NCBI GenBank assembly: GCA_002840435.1
Contig: PHAT01000005.1
Location: forward strand, 100,460 to 164,459
Direction: 5' to 3'
Length of the DNA: 64,000 nucleotides
Origin: Deltaproteobacteria bacterium HGW-Deltaproteobacteria-6
Lineage (GTDB): Bacteria; Desulfobacterota; Syntrophia; Syntrophales; Smithellaceae
Of the stretch, positions 15,979-25,240 are shown in pieces; within the stretch, counting starts at the first letter, position 1, and each line of letters begins with the position of its first letter. The notes beneath the pieces are model-generated. The model made no database searches. It was not told where the DNA came from and worked only from the letters and a program-made list of their open reading frames with translations. The translations under genes were made by a program, and so were the position numbers.

Positions 15979-18159
15979 TTATACCGCACAAGTATCTACG
16001 GGTGGCTTAACTTCTTCCTTACCCATGGCCTTGACGACCAGTTCTGCCAGATCCCAGGCTTGCATTGTTTCCGTCATCTGATTGTCCTTGATGCCGTCGG
16101 ACATCATGGTCAGGCAGAACGGACAGCCCACGGCAATCGTATCGGCCTTGACGGCAATCGCCTGCTTGGTGCGCGCGTTGTTAATACGTTCTCCGATATC
16201 TTCTTCCATCCACATTCTCGCACCACCGGCGCCGCAGCAGAAGCTCTTATCCAGATTGCGTTCCATTTCAACAACTTGGATGCCGGGGATGGATCGCAGA
16301 ATCCTGCGGGGTTCGGTGTAAATATTGTTATAACGACCGAGGAAGCAGGAATCGTGATACACAAACGTACCCGACAGCGGCTGCGTCAGTCTGATTTTAT
16401 GCTGGCCGATCAGTTGCGAAATGATTTCCGTGTGGTGATAAACTTCAAAATTGCCGCCGAAATTCGGATAATCTTTCTTCAAACAATTGTAGCCATGCGG
16501 ACAGATAGCGATAATTTTCTTTACGCCGTAGCCGTTCATCAGGTCAATATTGGTCTGAGCCAGCGTCTGGAAGAGGTACTCATTACCGGCACGCATCGCG
16601 GAATCACCGCAGCAACCTTCTTCGTTACCCAGAATACCGAAGCTGACGCCCGCTTCCTGAAGAATTTTCGCAAAAGCGATGGAAATTTTCTTGCCGCGGT
16701 CATCAAACGAACCCGAACAACCGACATAGAAAAGATACTCAACATTGGGATCTTCAGCAAGTGTCTTGATCCCCATTTCTTTGGCCCAATCGCCACGCAA
16801 ATGCGCACCGATGCCCCAGGGATTGGAGTTATTTTCCATGTTACGGCAGGTCAACTGCAGTTCCGGAGCAAAGTCCGCTTCAGTCAGAACCTTATACCGT
16901 CTCATATCAATAATCTTTGGCACATGTTCAATCGATGCTGAACAGTGTTCCATACAATACATGCAGTTGGTGCAGGACCACAGTTCGTGCAGGTCGATCA
17001 CTTCTCCAACCAGCGCTTTTCCTGTTGCTTCTCCTTCAGCCGGGGCTTCGCCCTCAATGGCGTTACCTGGCAGTTTGGCAGCTATCATGCCATTCAGGGG
17101 ATCCGGCAGTTTCGCAACCACCTTCGCCATCAGGGGATCAGGACAATTTTCCAGCCAATGTGTTTTGATATCCTGAACTATCTTTTTAGGAGACAGAGGT
17201 TTGCCGGTCAGATAAGCCGGACAACCGTCCTGGCAGCGTCCGCAACGGGTGCAGGCGTCAGAATCAAAAATCTGTTTCCAGGTGAACTCTTCAAGTTTGC
17301 CCACACCGAATGCTTCCGCATTTTCGAAATCGCGGATTGGCTCAACATAACCGGTCGGCTTGGATGTCTTGAGGAAATGGTTCGCCGGAGTGGTAATGAT
17401 ATGCATCAGGCGCGAGTAAGGAATATACGCGATAAATCCGAGCCCCAGAACCGCATGCGTCCACCAGCACACTTGATGCAGTAATTTGGCAGTGTCATGA
17501 TCAACGCCGGTAAAGGTGCGGGACAAAAGCCAGCCGGCAAAAGACCAGTATTCCCAGGGAGGATTGGTCACATAAATACGCAACGCTTCTACGATAAAAC
17601 CGGTAATAATGATGGCACCGATGAGCAGGAGGACAATGACATCGTCCGGGGTGTTATCTATCTCGCCTTTATAACCCAGACGGTCAGGCTTTTTCACAAA
17701 CCGGCGGTCCAGGGCGATGACCACACCGGCAAGAACAGCCAATCCGAACAAATCCATCAGGAAAGAAAACCCTAAATAGAAGTTGCCTTTCAGGAATGTC
17801 CAACCGAAGAGCGGTTCCGTGACGTGATGCTGTCCAGCGTCAAACGCGGCGCCAAAAATCAAAACAAAAAAGCCAAAAAAGATTAAAGCGTGCATAATCC
17901 CGGGATAGGTATCCTTCAGGACTTTTTCCTGCAGAAAAATCTCCCGGAGGGCCGTCTTCACTCTTTCGTTGATATTGTCCAGGCGCATCTCCGGTTTGCC
18001 CATGGCTTTCCACATCAACCAGCGACGATAGATGCCAAAAGCCATAATGGCCAGAGCAGCGCCCGTTAGAGCAAAAAGGATAATCTCAAACGCTGGCAGT
18101 GGAATGTTCCAGAAAACCTCGCGGCCTTCTCTACCTATGTAAAATGCATGTTCTTTCAT
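15979..18159 (-). CDS. EtfAB:menaquinone oxidoreductase (EMO), membrane heme b/FeS protein
   Basis: A 726-residue membrane protein. About five to six hydrophobic segments lie between residues 22 and 250 and resemble the nitrate reductase gamma/DsrM-type heme b domain, with His at 90, 229-235 and 253 as possible ligands. Two 4Fe-4S motifs follow (Cys 303/306/309/313 and 396/399/402/406), then two CCG domains (CCG at 516-518 and 641-643, with paired Cys upstream) that in relatives bind a noncubane 4Fe-4S cluster. This is the layout of the EMO protein of syntrophs such as Syntrophus, which passes electrons from acyl-CoA dehydrogenase via EtfAB to menaquinone. The etfBA genes lie just upstream. 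GGAGG precedes the start; terminators flank the gene. Confidence 0.88.
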   Translation of the reverse strand: MKEHAFYIGREGREVFWNIPLPAFEIILFALTGAALAIMAFGIYRRWLMWKAMGKPEMRLDNINERVKTALREIFLQEKVLKDTYPGIMHALIFFGFFVLIFGAAFDAGQHHVTEPLFGWTFLKGNFYLGFSFLMDLFGLAVLAGVVIALDRRFVKKPDRLGYKGEIDNTPDDVIVLLLIGAIIITGFIVEALRIYVTNPPWEYWSFAGWLLSRTFTGVDHDTAKLLHQVCWWTHAVLGLGFIAYIPYSRLMHIITTPANHFLKTSKPTGYVEPIRDFENAEAFGVGKLEEFTWKQIFDSDACTRCGRCQDGCPAYLTGKPLSPKKIVQDIKTHWLENCPDPLMAKVVAKLPDPLNGMIAAKLPGNAIEGEAPAEGEATGKALVGEVIDLHELWSCTNCMYCMEHCSASIEHVPKIIDMRRYKVLTEADFAPELQLTCRNMENNSNPWGIGAHLRGDWAKEMGIKTLAEDPNVEYLFYVGCSGSFDDRGKKISIAFAKILQEAGVSFGILGNEEGCCGDSAMRAGNEYLFQTLAQTNIDLMNGYGVKKIIAICPHGYNCLKKDYPNFGGNFEVYHHTEIISQLIGQHKIRLTQPLSGTFVYHDSCFLGRYNNIYTEPRRILRSIPGIQVVEMERNLDKSFCCGAGGARMWMEEDIGERINNARTKQAIAVKADTIAVGCPFCLTMMSDGIKDNQMTETMQAWDLAELVVKAMGKEEVKPPVDTCAV

Positions 18160-18216
18160 TGATCCTCCAACATAACTTGAGGGAAAAATCTCGTCTAAAT
18201 AACCAGATCCGAAAAC

Positions 18217-18251
18217 AAGGTCTTTGCCCCGTGCTCCGAGGCAAAGACCTT
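18217..18251 (-). terminator. intrinsic terminator after etfA
   Basis: A 12-bp stem, AAGGTCTTTGCC / GGCAAAGACCTT, followed on the minus strand by TTGTTTTC. It is directly downstream of the etfA stop and upstream of the EMO gene, which therefore probably has its own promoter or depends on read-through. Confidence 0.8.
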
Positions 18252-18258
18252 ATACTTT

Positions 18259-19230
18259 TTATGCAACCAGTTTCTTGCAAACTGCTGTCAACTCGGGAAC
18301 GACCTTGAACAGATCATCAACCACACCGTAATCCGCTTTCGTGAAGATGGGAGCTTCCGCATCCTTGTTGATCGCAACGATGCATTTGGATGAGCTCATG
18401 CCAGCCAGATGCTGAATCGCGCCGGAAATACCGCACGCGATGTACAGGTTCGGTGAAACGACCTTACCGGTCTGTCCGACCTGATCTTTCTGCGGACGCC
18501 AGCCGGCATCAACTGCCGCGCGCGACGCACCAACCGTGCCCTTAAGCACATCGGCCAGTTCTTCGAGGATTGCATAGCCTTCGGGGCCTTTCATCCCACG
18601 GCCGCCGGAGACAATCACATTGGCTTCCGTCAAATCAACTTTACCGCTGGTGTCTTTTTGCACTTCCAGAACTTTGCTCTTCTGTGCGTCAACCGCCGCA
18701 TCCACTTTCACAACCGCGCCGGCTTTGGCGTTTTCAGCTGCCGGGAACACATTGGGACGAAGTGATGCCATTGCCGGCGTTGAGCCGGTGACGATTTCGC
18801 CAAAGCACTTTCCTGCATACATGGGACGGATGGCGACGAACTGTCCGCCGTCAAGCTTTACATCCGTACAATCTGTGGCGAGACCCGTGGCTAATTTAGC
18901 GGCCACGCGGGAAGACAGATCTTTGCCCTGAACCGACGCGCCCAAAAGCAGGATTGCCGGATCATTTTCTTTAACCACTTTGGCGACCACGGCGGCGTGC
19001 GCTTCGGTGATGTAAGGTTCCATGGCGGCATTGTCGCCCACAAAAACCTTATCCACACCGTACTTGCCGAGCTCCGCGGCCAAACCTTCTATACCTGAAC
19101 CAAGCAGAATGGCGCTGACTTCATCGCCGGTCTGGTCGGCAAGCTTGCGGGCTGTCGAGGCCAGTTCCAGGCTGATTTTCCTGAGCGCGCCGTCCCGCTG
19201 TTCTGCTACTATCATGACTCCTTTTGCCAT
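18259..19230 (-). CDS. etfA: electron transfer flavoprotein alpha subunit
   Basis: A 323-residue EtfA of standard length. The C-terminal FAD-binding domain is clear: VSGGRGMKGPEGYAIL, GASRAAVDAGW, QVGQTGKVVSPNLYIACGIS and GAIQHLAGM, followed by IVAINKDAEAPIF. It forms a heterodimer with EtfB and carries the FAD that accepts electrons from acyl-CoA dehydrogenases. It has no extra N-terminal ferredoxin domain, so it is the classical (non-extended) type. Start 19230 has GGAGGA upstream. It lies 22 bases after etfB, forming an etfBA operon that ends at the terminator at 18217-18251; the EMO gene next door is the probable electron acceptor. Confidence 0.95.
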   Translation of the reverse strand: MAKGVMIVAEQRDGALRKISLELASTARKLADQTGDEVSAILLGSGIEGLAAELGKYGVDKVFVGDNAAMEPYITEAHAAVVAKVVKENDPAILLLGASVQGKDLSSRVAAKLATGLATDCTDVKLDGGQFVAIRPMYAGKCFGEIVTGSTPAMASLRPNVFPAAENAKAGAVVKVDAAVDAQKSKVLEVQKDTSGKVDLTEANVIVSGGRGMKGPEGYAILEELADVLKGTVGASRAAVDAGWRPQKDQVGQTGKVVSPNLYIACGISGAIQHLAGMSSSKCIVAINKDAEAPIFTKADYGVVDDLFKVVPELTAVCKKLVA

Positions 19231-19252
19231 TTTTCATTCCTCCGCTTCTTAA

Positions 19253-20023
19253 TTAAATAGCTTTTGCTTCTTCTCTGAGTAACCGGCCCAGTTCCGCCGC
19301 CTTTTGCGCGGGCTCATCTCCACAGATGATCTTTCCGGGAGGTCTGGCCGGAGGCGGAACGGTTTTGGCTACTTTGGCTTTCGCGTCGGTGGCAGTGCCA
19401 ACGGCGGCGGCGTTTTTCACATCAACCGGTTTCTTTTTCGCTTTCATGATGCCAGGCAGCGACGCGTAACGCGGTTCATTGAGGCCCTTCTGACAGGTAA
19501 CAACGCAGGGGAGAGCCGTTTCAATCAGAAGCTGTGCGCCTTCAATCGGGCGGATCACTTTGACGGAGGAACCGGCAAAATCCAGCTTAGTGACCAGAGT
19601 TAACTGCGGCAGATTCAGGGCTTCAGCCAGCATGGAACCGACCTGACCTGAGTCATCATCGATGGCGCGCTGTCCGCAGAAGATAATGTCATGGGGCAGA
19701 GTTTTAATCACTGCGGCCAGAGCATTGGCAACAACAAACGCGTCCGCGCTGTCAAAAGCGGGATCACAGATGTGCACGCCCTTGTCGGCACCCATGGCCA
19801 GAGCCGTCCGGATGGTTTCCATGGCCCTTGCGGGACCGACGCAAACGACCGTGACATCGCCGCCATTTTTCTCTTTCAGCTTTAATGCTTCTTCCACACC
19901 AAATTCGTCATAGGGATTCATGACCCACTTGATTTGGCCTTCCTCGATGCCTGATCCGTCAGCTTTAACCTTGATCTGTGCTTCGGTGTCCGGCACTTGC
20001 TTCACGCATGCAATAATATTCAC
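19253..20023 (-). CDS. etfB: electron transfer flavoprotein beta subunit
   Basis: A 256-residue EtfB. IIACVKQVPDTEAQIKV and MNPYDEFGVEEALKLKE are the usual N-terminal elements, and FCGQRAIDDDSGQVGSMLAE is the AMP-binding signature. The AMP-type loop and normal length do not point to a bifurcating form with certainty, but a second FAD site cannot be ruled out by eye. A GTG start at 20023 is used because GGAGG is 9 bases upstream. It is cotranscribed with etfA. The acs terminator lies immediately upstream, so the promoter must be in the roughly 80 bases between 20024 and 20103 or expression relies on read-through. Confidence 0.95.
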   Translation of the reverse strand: MNIIACVKQVPDTEAQIKVKADGSGIEEGQIKWVMNPYDEFGVEEALKLKEKNGGDVTVVCVGPARAMETIRTALAMGADKGVHICDPAFDSADAFVVANALAAVIKTLPHDIIFCGQRAIDDDSGQVGSMLAEALNLPQLTLVTKLDFAGSSVKVIRPIEGAQLLIETALPCVVTCQKGLNEPRYASLPGIMKAKKKPVDVKNAAAVGTATDAKAKVAKTVPPPARPPGKIICGDEPAQKAAELGRLLREEAKAI

Positions 20024-20103
20024 TGTTAAAAACCTCCTTCTCCTGCACGTCGCGCATCTAGGGCGAACCGTGCATTTAAAATTTTCTGCTGCTACTATTC
20101 TAT

Positions 20104-20140
20104 AAAAACGCCCGATTCCCTATCGGAGGGAACCGGGCGT
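20104..20140 (-). terminator. intrinsic terminator after acs
   Basis: ACGCCCG...TTCCCT pairs with AGGGAA...CGGGCGT (one A-C mismatch) around a short loop; on the minus strand the stem ends in TTTTT. It is 6 bases past the acs stop codon. Confidence 0.9.
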
Positions 20141-20145
20141 CGGCA

Positions 20146-22116
20146 CTACAGTCTGTTTTTAACGATATCGTCAACCACGGACGGATCAGCCAGCGTGCTG
20201 GTATCGCCCAGATTGCTGACGTCGTTGGCGGCGACTTTCTTCAAAATTCTTCTCATGATCTTGCCGCTGCGTGTTTTGGGAAGACCATCAGCCCACTGAA
20301 TCTTGTCGGGCGTTGCGATGGGTCCGATAACTACGCGGACATGAGCGATCAGTTCTTTCTTCAGAGCGTCGGTTTTCTCGACGCCGGTTTTCAGGGTCAC
20401 GTAAGCGTAAATGCCCTGACCTTTGATGTCATGAGGCATGCCGACAACTGCGGCTTCCGCAACGGCCGCGTGAGCAACCAGCGCGCTTTCCACTTCGGCG
20501 GTACCCATACGGTGACCGGAAACATTGATAACGTCATCGATACGGCCGGTGATCTGATAGTAACCGTCTTTGTCACGGCGGCAGCCGTCGCCGGTCACAT
20601 AGTAGCCGGGGAACTGTTCAAAATAGGTTTCCTGGAAACGCTTGGGATCGCCAAAGACGCCTCTCATGATGCCGGGCCAGGGAACTTTAATGCACAGTGC
20701 GCCGCTGGCGATCGTGTCGGTAAATTCTTTGCCTTCATCGTCAACCAGTACGGGCTGCACGCCGAAGAAGGGCAGAGTGGCCATACCGGGTTTGATGTCA
20801 ATGGCGCCGGGCAGCGGGGTGATCAGGATACCGCCGGTCTCAGTCTGCCACCAGGTATCCACGATCGGGCATTCACCACGGCCGATCAGGTTGTAATACC
20901 AGTTCCAGGCTTCGGGGTTGATCGGCTCGCCGACGGTGCCGAGTGTGCGCAGCGAAGAGATGTCGCACTTCTTCACGAAATCATCGCCTTCCTTCGCAAT
21001 GGCGCGGATAGCGGTCGGAGCGGTGTAGAAAATGTTAACTTTGTATTTTTCAACCACCTGCCAGAAACGGCTGTAGGTCGGGTAATTCGGAACGCCTTCG
21101 AACATGACGGATGTTGCGCCGTTGCACAGAGGCCCGTAAAGAATATAGGTGTGACCGGTGACCCAGCCCAGGTCGGCGGTGCACCAGTAGATGTCGCCTT
21201 CATGATAATCGAAAACGATTTTATGGGTATAGGAGCCGTATACCAGATAGCCGCCCGTGGTGTGCATAACGCCCTTGGGCTGCCCGGTGGAACCTGACGT
21301 ATAAAGGATGAACAGAGGATCTTCAGCATCCATCCATTCGGGTTCGCATACTGCAGAGGCCTTGGCCATTTCTTCATGATACCATTTGTCACGGCCGGGA
21401 GTCATTTCGCACTTGATTTTGTCGCCGACTCTGTTGACGACGATCACGGACTTAATCGACGGGCAGGAAGGCATTGCTTCATCGGCAGTGGCTTTCTGGG
21501 GAACAGCCTTGTTGCCGCGGAAGGTACCGTCGCATACAACCAGAACCTTTGCTTCACCGTTGACAATTCTGTCACGCAGAGCGTCAGCGCTGAATCCGCC
21601 GAAAACGATACAATGAACAGCGCCGATGCGTGAGCAGGCCAGAGCGGCGATGCCCAATTCGGGAACCATCGGCATATAAAGGCAAACGCGGTCGCCCTTC
21701 TGAACGCCCTGAGCCTTCAGAACATTGGCAAACTTGCAGACTTCTTCATGCAGCTGCTTATAGGTGATTGCCCTTTCTTCGCCGGGTTCATTGCCTTCCC
21801 ACTGAATAGCAACCTGATTGGCGCGTTTTTCCAGGTGACGGTCAAGGCAGTTATAAGAAACGTTGAGCTTTGCACCTTCGAAAAATTTCACAAAGATGGG
21901 ACCTTTTTTAATGTCAAAGTTGTAATCCATAACTTTGTCCCATTTTTTGAACCAAGTCACCTGCTGCTCGGCGATTTCCGCCCAGAATGCTTCAGGTTCT
22001 TCAACTGAACGTTTCCACATTTTGTCGTACGCTTCTCTTCCGCTGATCCAGGCTTTCTTTTTTGCCGCTTCCGGGATCGGATATATTTCCTTTAACTGAA
22101 CTTTTGCATCCGCCAT
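20146..22116 (-). CDS. acs: acetyl-CoA synthetase (AMP-forming)
   Basis: A 656-residue enzyme of the usual Acs length. [14 protein letters not shown] and [10 protein letters not shown] are the typical N-terminal region, [20 protein letters not shown] is the phosphate loop, [10 protein letters not shown] the A5 motif, [20 protein letters not shown] the hinge and [16 protein letters not shown] the C-terminal A10 motif with its catalytic (and acetylatable) Lys. It converts acetate, ATP and CoA to acetyl-CoA, AMP and PPi; in Syntrophus-like bacteria the AMP-forming enzyme has also been proposed to run in the ATP-forming direction, which cannot be told from sequence. AGGAGG lies before the start; a terminator follows. 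Confidence 0.95.
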   Translation of the reverse strand: MADAKVQLKEIYPIPEAAKKKAWISGREAYDKMWKRSVEEPEAFWAEIAEQQVTWFKKWDKVMDYNFDIKKGPIFVKFFEGAKLNVSYNCLDRHLEKRANQVAIQWEGNEPGEERAITYKQLHEEVCKFANVLKAQGVQKGDRVCLYMPMVPELGIAALACSRIGAVHCIVFGGFSADALRDRIVNGEAKVLVVCDGTFRGNKAVPQKATADEAMPSCPSIKSVIVVNRVGDKIKCEMTPGRDKWYHEEMAKASAVCEPEWMDAEDPLFILYTSGSTGQPKGVMHTTGGYLVYGSYTHKIVFDYHEGDIYWCTADLGWVTGHTYILYGPLCNGATSVMFEGVPNYPTYSRFWQVVEKYKVNIFYTAPTAIRAIAKEGDDFVKKCDISSLRTLGTVGEPINPEAWNWYYNLIGRGECPIVDTWWQTETGGILITPLPGAIDIKPGMATLPFFGVQPVLVDDEGKEFTDTIASGALCIKVPWPGIMRGVFGDPKRFQETYFEQFPGYYVTGDGCRRDKDGYYQITGRIDDVINVSGHRMGTAEVESALVAHAAVAEAAVVGMPHDIKGQGIYAYVTLKTGVEKTDALKKELIAHVRVVIGPIATPDKIQWADGLPKTRSGKIMRRILKKVAANDVSNLGDTSTLADPSVVDDIVKNRL

Positions 22117-22908
22117 GTTAACTATCCTCCTAGTTTTAAATTTTGTATTTTTAAACGTTTGCCTGACGTTTCGCCATAAAAAATAACCTGCTAATTTAAC
22201 TCAAGGAACCCCTTCTTATTACACAATATTTCTGAAACATCGCCGCTGCTTATTTTCCGCAGTAACCGAGCACGTTTTTATAATGCCATGGATTAACCGG
22301 GAATAAGCTTGCAAGCATGAGCGCCCGGTATGCTTAAGGTGCGCAATGAGTTAAACTAACTCACTGGAGTTGAGGTGTGCACCGCCATCTGTGAACACTT
22401 TAAAAATATTTTTTACCTTAAGCCGCGAAGCGCCCGAGAAAGCTCGCCTGCGTCACTTTTTCGCTAAATAATTAACTACTTACCCCAGTTACTCAAATTT
22501 CAAACGGGGTGCCACTTTTTGCAAAGTGCTGAAAGTATTGAATCTAACTGATTTATAAACATGAGGTCAAAGTTTGACCGCAAGTCAATATATCCTTGCG
22601 GATTCCCCTACCTTAATCCAGACCTCCTGTCAAGAATTATTTAGACCGGAAATGAGCGCTGACTAAGCACTGCGGGACAGGTCTCCACATTCAGTAATAT
22701 ACAATTATATAAACAGGATAGAAGGCGAACGACGTTCGTGGATAAAAGTCCATCGAGGCATTGTTCTATTGCATCATGAAGATAAATCACCAGTCCCGAT
22801 CAACTCTTCATTGATGTCAATGTGATATCCCATAATTTTCTTCCTTCCGGCATTTTACAAGTGCAAACCTTTAACCCATATTATTGCGATTGCGCCGGGA
22901 AGTCCTGC
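22117..22908. other. 792-base intergenic region upstream of acs, inverted repeats only
   Basis: No plausible gene was found on either strand. Two operator-like inverted repeats are visible: ATGAGTTA-AAC-TAACTCAC at about 22346-22364 (one mismatch) and GGTCAAA-G-TTTGACC at 22565-22579. There is also a small stem AAGCAT...ATGCTT near 22314-22336. The region probably holds the acs promoter with a long leader, and the 3' end of the acyl-CoA dehydrogenase transcript. Confidence 0.4.
22565..22579. promoter_or_regulatory. candidate operator, 7-1-7 inverted repeat
   Basis: GGTCAAAGTTTGACC is a perfect 7-bp dyad around a single central base. It lies in the long gap upstream of acs, 450 bases from its start. 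Its size fits a dimeric regulator binding site; no regulator gene is in the window. Confidence 0.35.
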
Positions 22909-24177
22909 CTACCAGCCCTTGCGCCACATATCTTCATCATTATATATTTTTTCGTCATCGGATGCCTCGGGCGCATCCATTTCACAATCACGCGTTTTCT
23001 GTTTGACCTTTTCACGGGAATATTCGCGATACCACTCATGTGCGGTAATCATAGACATGACTTCGCTGGTGCCTGTCCAGATCGAAGCCAGACGGACATC
23101 CCTGTAAATGCGCTCGATGGGAAAAACATTCGTATAACCAATTCCGCCCATGACCTGCATGGAATTGTGCACCACTTTCTGACAGGACTCCGTGATGAAT
23201 TTTTTACTTTGCGAAACCATCCGGCGGATGAGATTCATATCCGCGTGCTCATCCACCGCTCGGGCCGTCGCATAAGCCATGGCGCGCGCCGCATCCAGCA
23301 GCATCACCGCCTCAGCAATCTGAAAACTGACGCCTTCAAACGTATTGATAACCTGACCAAAAGCTTTCCGCCGGGAGGTATAACCGGTGGCAACTTCCAA
23401 CGCCGGGCGCGCCGCGCCGATAGTCATGGCTGCCGTCCCCAGTCTTTCGGGAATCATCATGGTGTTGAATACCGCATTGGCCCCCTGGACTTTCCCGACG
23501 ACATTAGCCTTGGGGACCTTGACATCTTTGAAAATGATCCGGCCCGTCCCGCCACCGCGGCAGCCCATGAGACCATATAGATATTTAACCTCAACCCCTT
23601 CCGTCCGATCAACAATAAAACAGGTGATAGCATCCTGAGGTTTGGCATCAGGATGAGTTTTAGCATAGACAAGAAAAAAGTCCGCACCTTCCCCGCCGAC
23701 AATAAACCTTTTCTGGCCGTTCAGCAGATAGTAATCCCCGCAGTCCTCGGCCTTGGTCGTCGCTCCGAAGAAATCCGATCCGCCGCGCGGCTCGGTCAGA
23801 CACTCCGCCGCAAACAAATCACCGCGCAAAAGCGGTTTAACGTACTTTTCCTTTTGCTCATCCGTGCCATGCAGAATAATGGCGTCGCAAACCAGTTCTG
23901 CCCCTACACCGAAGACGCAGGCAAATTCATAACCGATCACACCAACCTCTTCCATAACCATACAGGTGGTCACCCAATCCATAGCCCTGCCGCCCCATTT
24001 TTTAGGATAGCGGCAACCCATTAGATTTCTTTGCGCGGCCTGGCGTAAAAATTCTTTTGGGAATTTGATGGTGTCCGTATCCATGTCCAGAATCATCTGG
24101 CGTGGAATACCCTTGACAAAATCACGTGCTTCGTCCCGGATTTTGAGCTGCTCCTTTGTTAACATATACTCAAACAT
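22909..24177 (-). CDS. acyl-CoA dehydrogenase
   Basis: A 422-residue flavoprotein of the acyl-CoA dehydrogenase family. AAECLTEPRGGSD is the first FAD-binding signature and MQVMGGIGYTNVFPIERIYRD the second. The usual catalytic Glu of the YEGT motif is replaced (IWTGTSEV), but an IPERLG motif with Glu244 matches the alternative catalytic-base position used by isovaleryl-CoA and long-chain dehydrogenases. The C-terminus has about 30 extra, acidic residues ending in DEDMWRKGW. It should oxidise an acyl-CoA and hand electrons to EtfAB. Substrate cannot be fixed: medium-chain, branched or alicyclic acyl-CoA are all possible. Confidence 0.88.
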   Translation of the reverse strand: MFEYMLTKEQLKIRDEARDFVKGIPRQMILDMDTDTIKFPKEFLRQAAQRNLMGCRYPKKWGGRAMDWVTTCMVMEEVGVIGYEFACVFGVGAELVCDAIILHGTDEQKEKYVKPLLRGDLFAAECLTEPRGGSDFFGATTKAEDCGDYYLLNGQKRFIVGGEGADFFLVYAKTHPDAKPQDAITCFIVDRTEGVEVKYLYGLMGCRGGGTGRIIFKDVKVPKANVVGKVQGANAVFNTMMIPERLGTAAMTIGAARPALEVATGYTSRRKAFGQVINTFEGVSFQIAEAVMLLDAARAMAYATARAVDEHADMNLIRRMVSQSKKFITESCQKVVHNSMQVMGGIGYTNVFPIERIYRDVRLASIWTGTSEVMSMITAHEWYREYSREKVKQKTRDCEMDAPEASDDEKIYNDEDMWRKGW

Positions 24178-24642
24178 GGCTTCCTCCCTTATTTAGACGG
24201 CGGTTTTAGCACTATCCCGCCGCAAATTTTCGGGGATTATAACAGAAAAGCATCCTGACACGAATAATTAATGATGGCTTCAACACAAAAATCCCGCTTG
24301 ACTATTCTCCGACATTATGACCACTATAAAAGATAGAGCGTGCTGTTTTTTAGAATACTGACCATTTTTTAATCAATGAGACGCAACCACCGGAACCGCT
24401 TTTCGTCCTGGTGGTTTTTTGTTTACCGTCCTGCGATGACAACATAATCAAGAAAATTTGCAGGCGGTATCGATAAACCAGGCAGATGCAACTGTCTGGA
24501 GGTGAGGCATATAGGCCCTCCCTTCAACCTTCCTTCTCAATCAGGAGCTGGATGGGGGTGATGACGATGCTTTGTGGAACCCCGCGGGGGAATGAAGGTT
24601 TAACATATGCCAGATCACCGGCATAGAGAAAGGGAGCTAAAA
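24178..24642 (+). other. long leader of the RRM gene with terminator-like hairpin and further stems
   Basis: The 465-base gap between a divergent acyl-CoA dehydrogenase and the RRM gene. It has a hairpin-plus-T-run at 24385-24420, then several short stems closer to the gene, including GGAGG...CCTCC near 24501-24523 and CCCCGCGGGG near 24580, with AACCTTC pairing distantly to GAAGGTT. It may be an attenuated or temperature-responsive leader, or may contain a small RNA. No known riboswitch consensus was recognised. Confidence 0.35.
24385..24420 (+). terminator. terminator-like hairpin in the RRM leader
   Basis: AACCACCGGA pairs with TCCTGGTGGTT (one bulge), followed by TTTTTT on the + strand. 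No coding gene ends upstream on this strand, so it terminates either a short untranslated RNA or the leader of the RRM gene (attenuation). Confidence 0.65.
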
Positions 24643-24993
24643 ATGAACAAGAACTTGTATGTCGGCAACCTGTCTTTCAAGGTTACAGATGAAGACCTGA
24701 AGACAAACTTTGCGGAAGCGGGAGAAGTCGCCTCCGCGGCAATTATTAAAGACAAATTTACCGGACAGTCCAAAGGATTCGGCTTTGTCGAAATGAAAAC
24801 GGAAGAAGGAGCCACGGCGGCCATTCAGAAGTTTAATGGCGGCATGCTGGACGGTAAGGCCATTACAGTCAACGAAGCCAGACCGAAGAAGGAATTCGGC
24901 GCAGGCGGCGGTGGAAACCGCGGCGGTGGCGGCGGATACCGTGGCGGTGGAAACCGTAGCGGCGGTGGTGGAAACCGTGGCGGCAGATACTAA
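24643..24993 (+). CDS. glycine-rich RRM RNA-binding protein
   Basis: About 116 residues. A single RNA-recognition motif fills residues 1-80: RNP2 is LYVGNL and RNP1 is KGFGFVEM. The rest is a Gly/Arg/Asn-rich tail of GGGGNRGG-type repeats. Such small RRM proteins (Rbp type) in bacteria bind single-stranded RNA and are often cold-inducible. Start moved to ATG 24643, since AGGGAG precedes it by 7 bases and the family begins with MNKNLYVGNL; the longer frame adds 12 charged residues without a ribosome site. It is monocistronic, with a strong terminator after it and an unusually long leader before it. Confidence 0.92.
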   Translation: MNKNLYVGNLSFKVTDEDLKTNFAEAGEVASAAIIKDKFTGQSKGFGFVEMKTEEGATAAIQKFNGGMLDGKAITVNEARPKKEFGAGGGGNRGGGGGYRGGGNRSGGGGNRGGRY

Positions 24994-25024
24994 TATCTTC
25001 TCAAAATAGAATTACAGCTAAAAA

Positions 25025-25067
25025 AGAGCAGAAGGCTTTTCAACAATAACCTTCTGCTCTTTTTTTC
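25025..25067 (+). terminator. intrinsic terminator after the RRM gene
   Basis: An 11-bp stem, AGAGCAGAAGG / CCTTCTGCTCT, around a 14-base loop with seven T residues immediately after it, 31 bases beyond the stop codon. Confidence 0.95.
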
Positions 25068-25240
25068 AAACAGTCCGGGGGAAAGCTGACCAATTATCCC
25101 GGAACACCTGAGGTTGCCCGAACGTCGACCGAGTGAATCATATCTTAAATCTTATTATCTTGCAGCCATATCCTGGATATGTTAAAAAATAGGTCCCTTG
25201 AACAAGGGGTTTACGCCATCATGCACATGACAGGGAATTC

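Noticed and set aside
16060-16941. 293-codon open frame antisense to the EMO gene
   Set aside because: Overlaps the CCG-domain coding region, has no family features and no ribosome site; codon bias of the EMO gene explains it.
20341-21297. 318-codon open frame antisense to acs
   Set aside because: Shadow of a highly biased coding region; Acs motifs on the minus strand are unambiguous.
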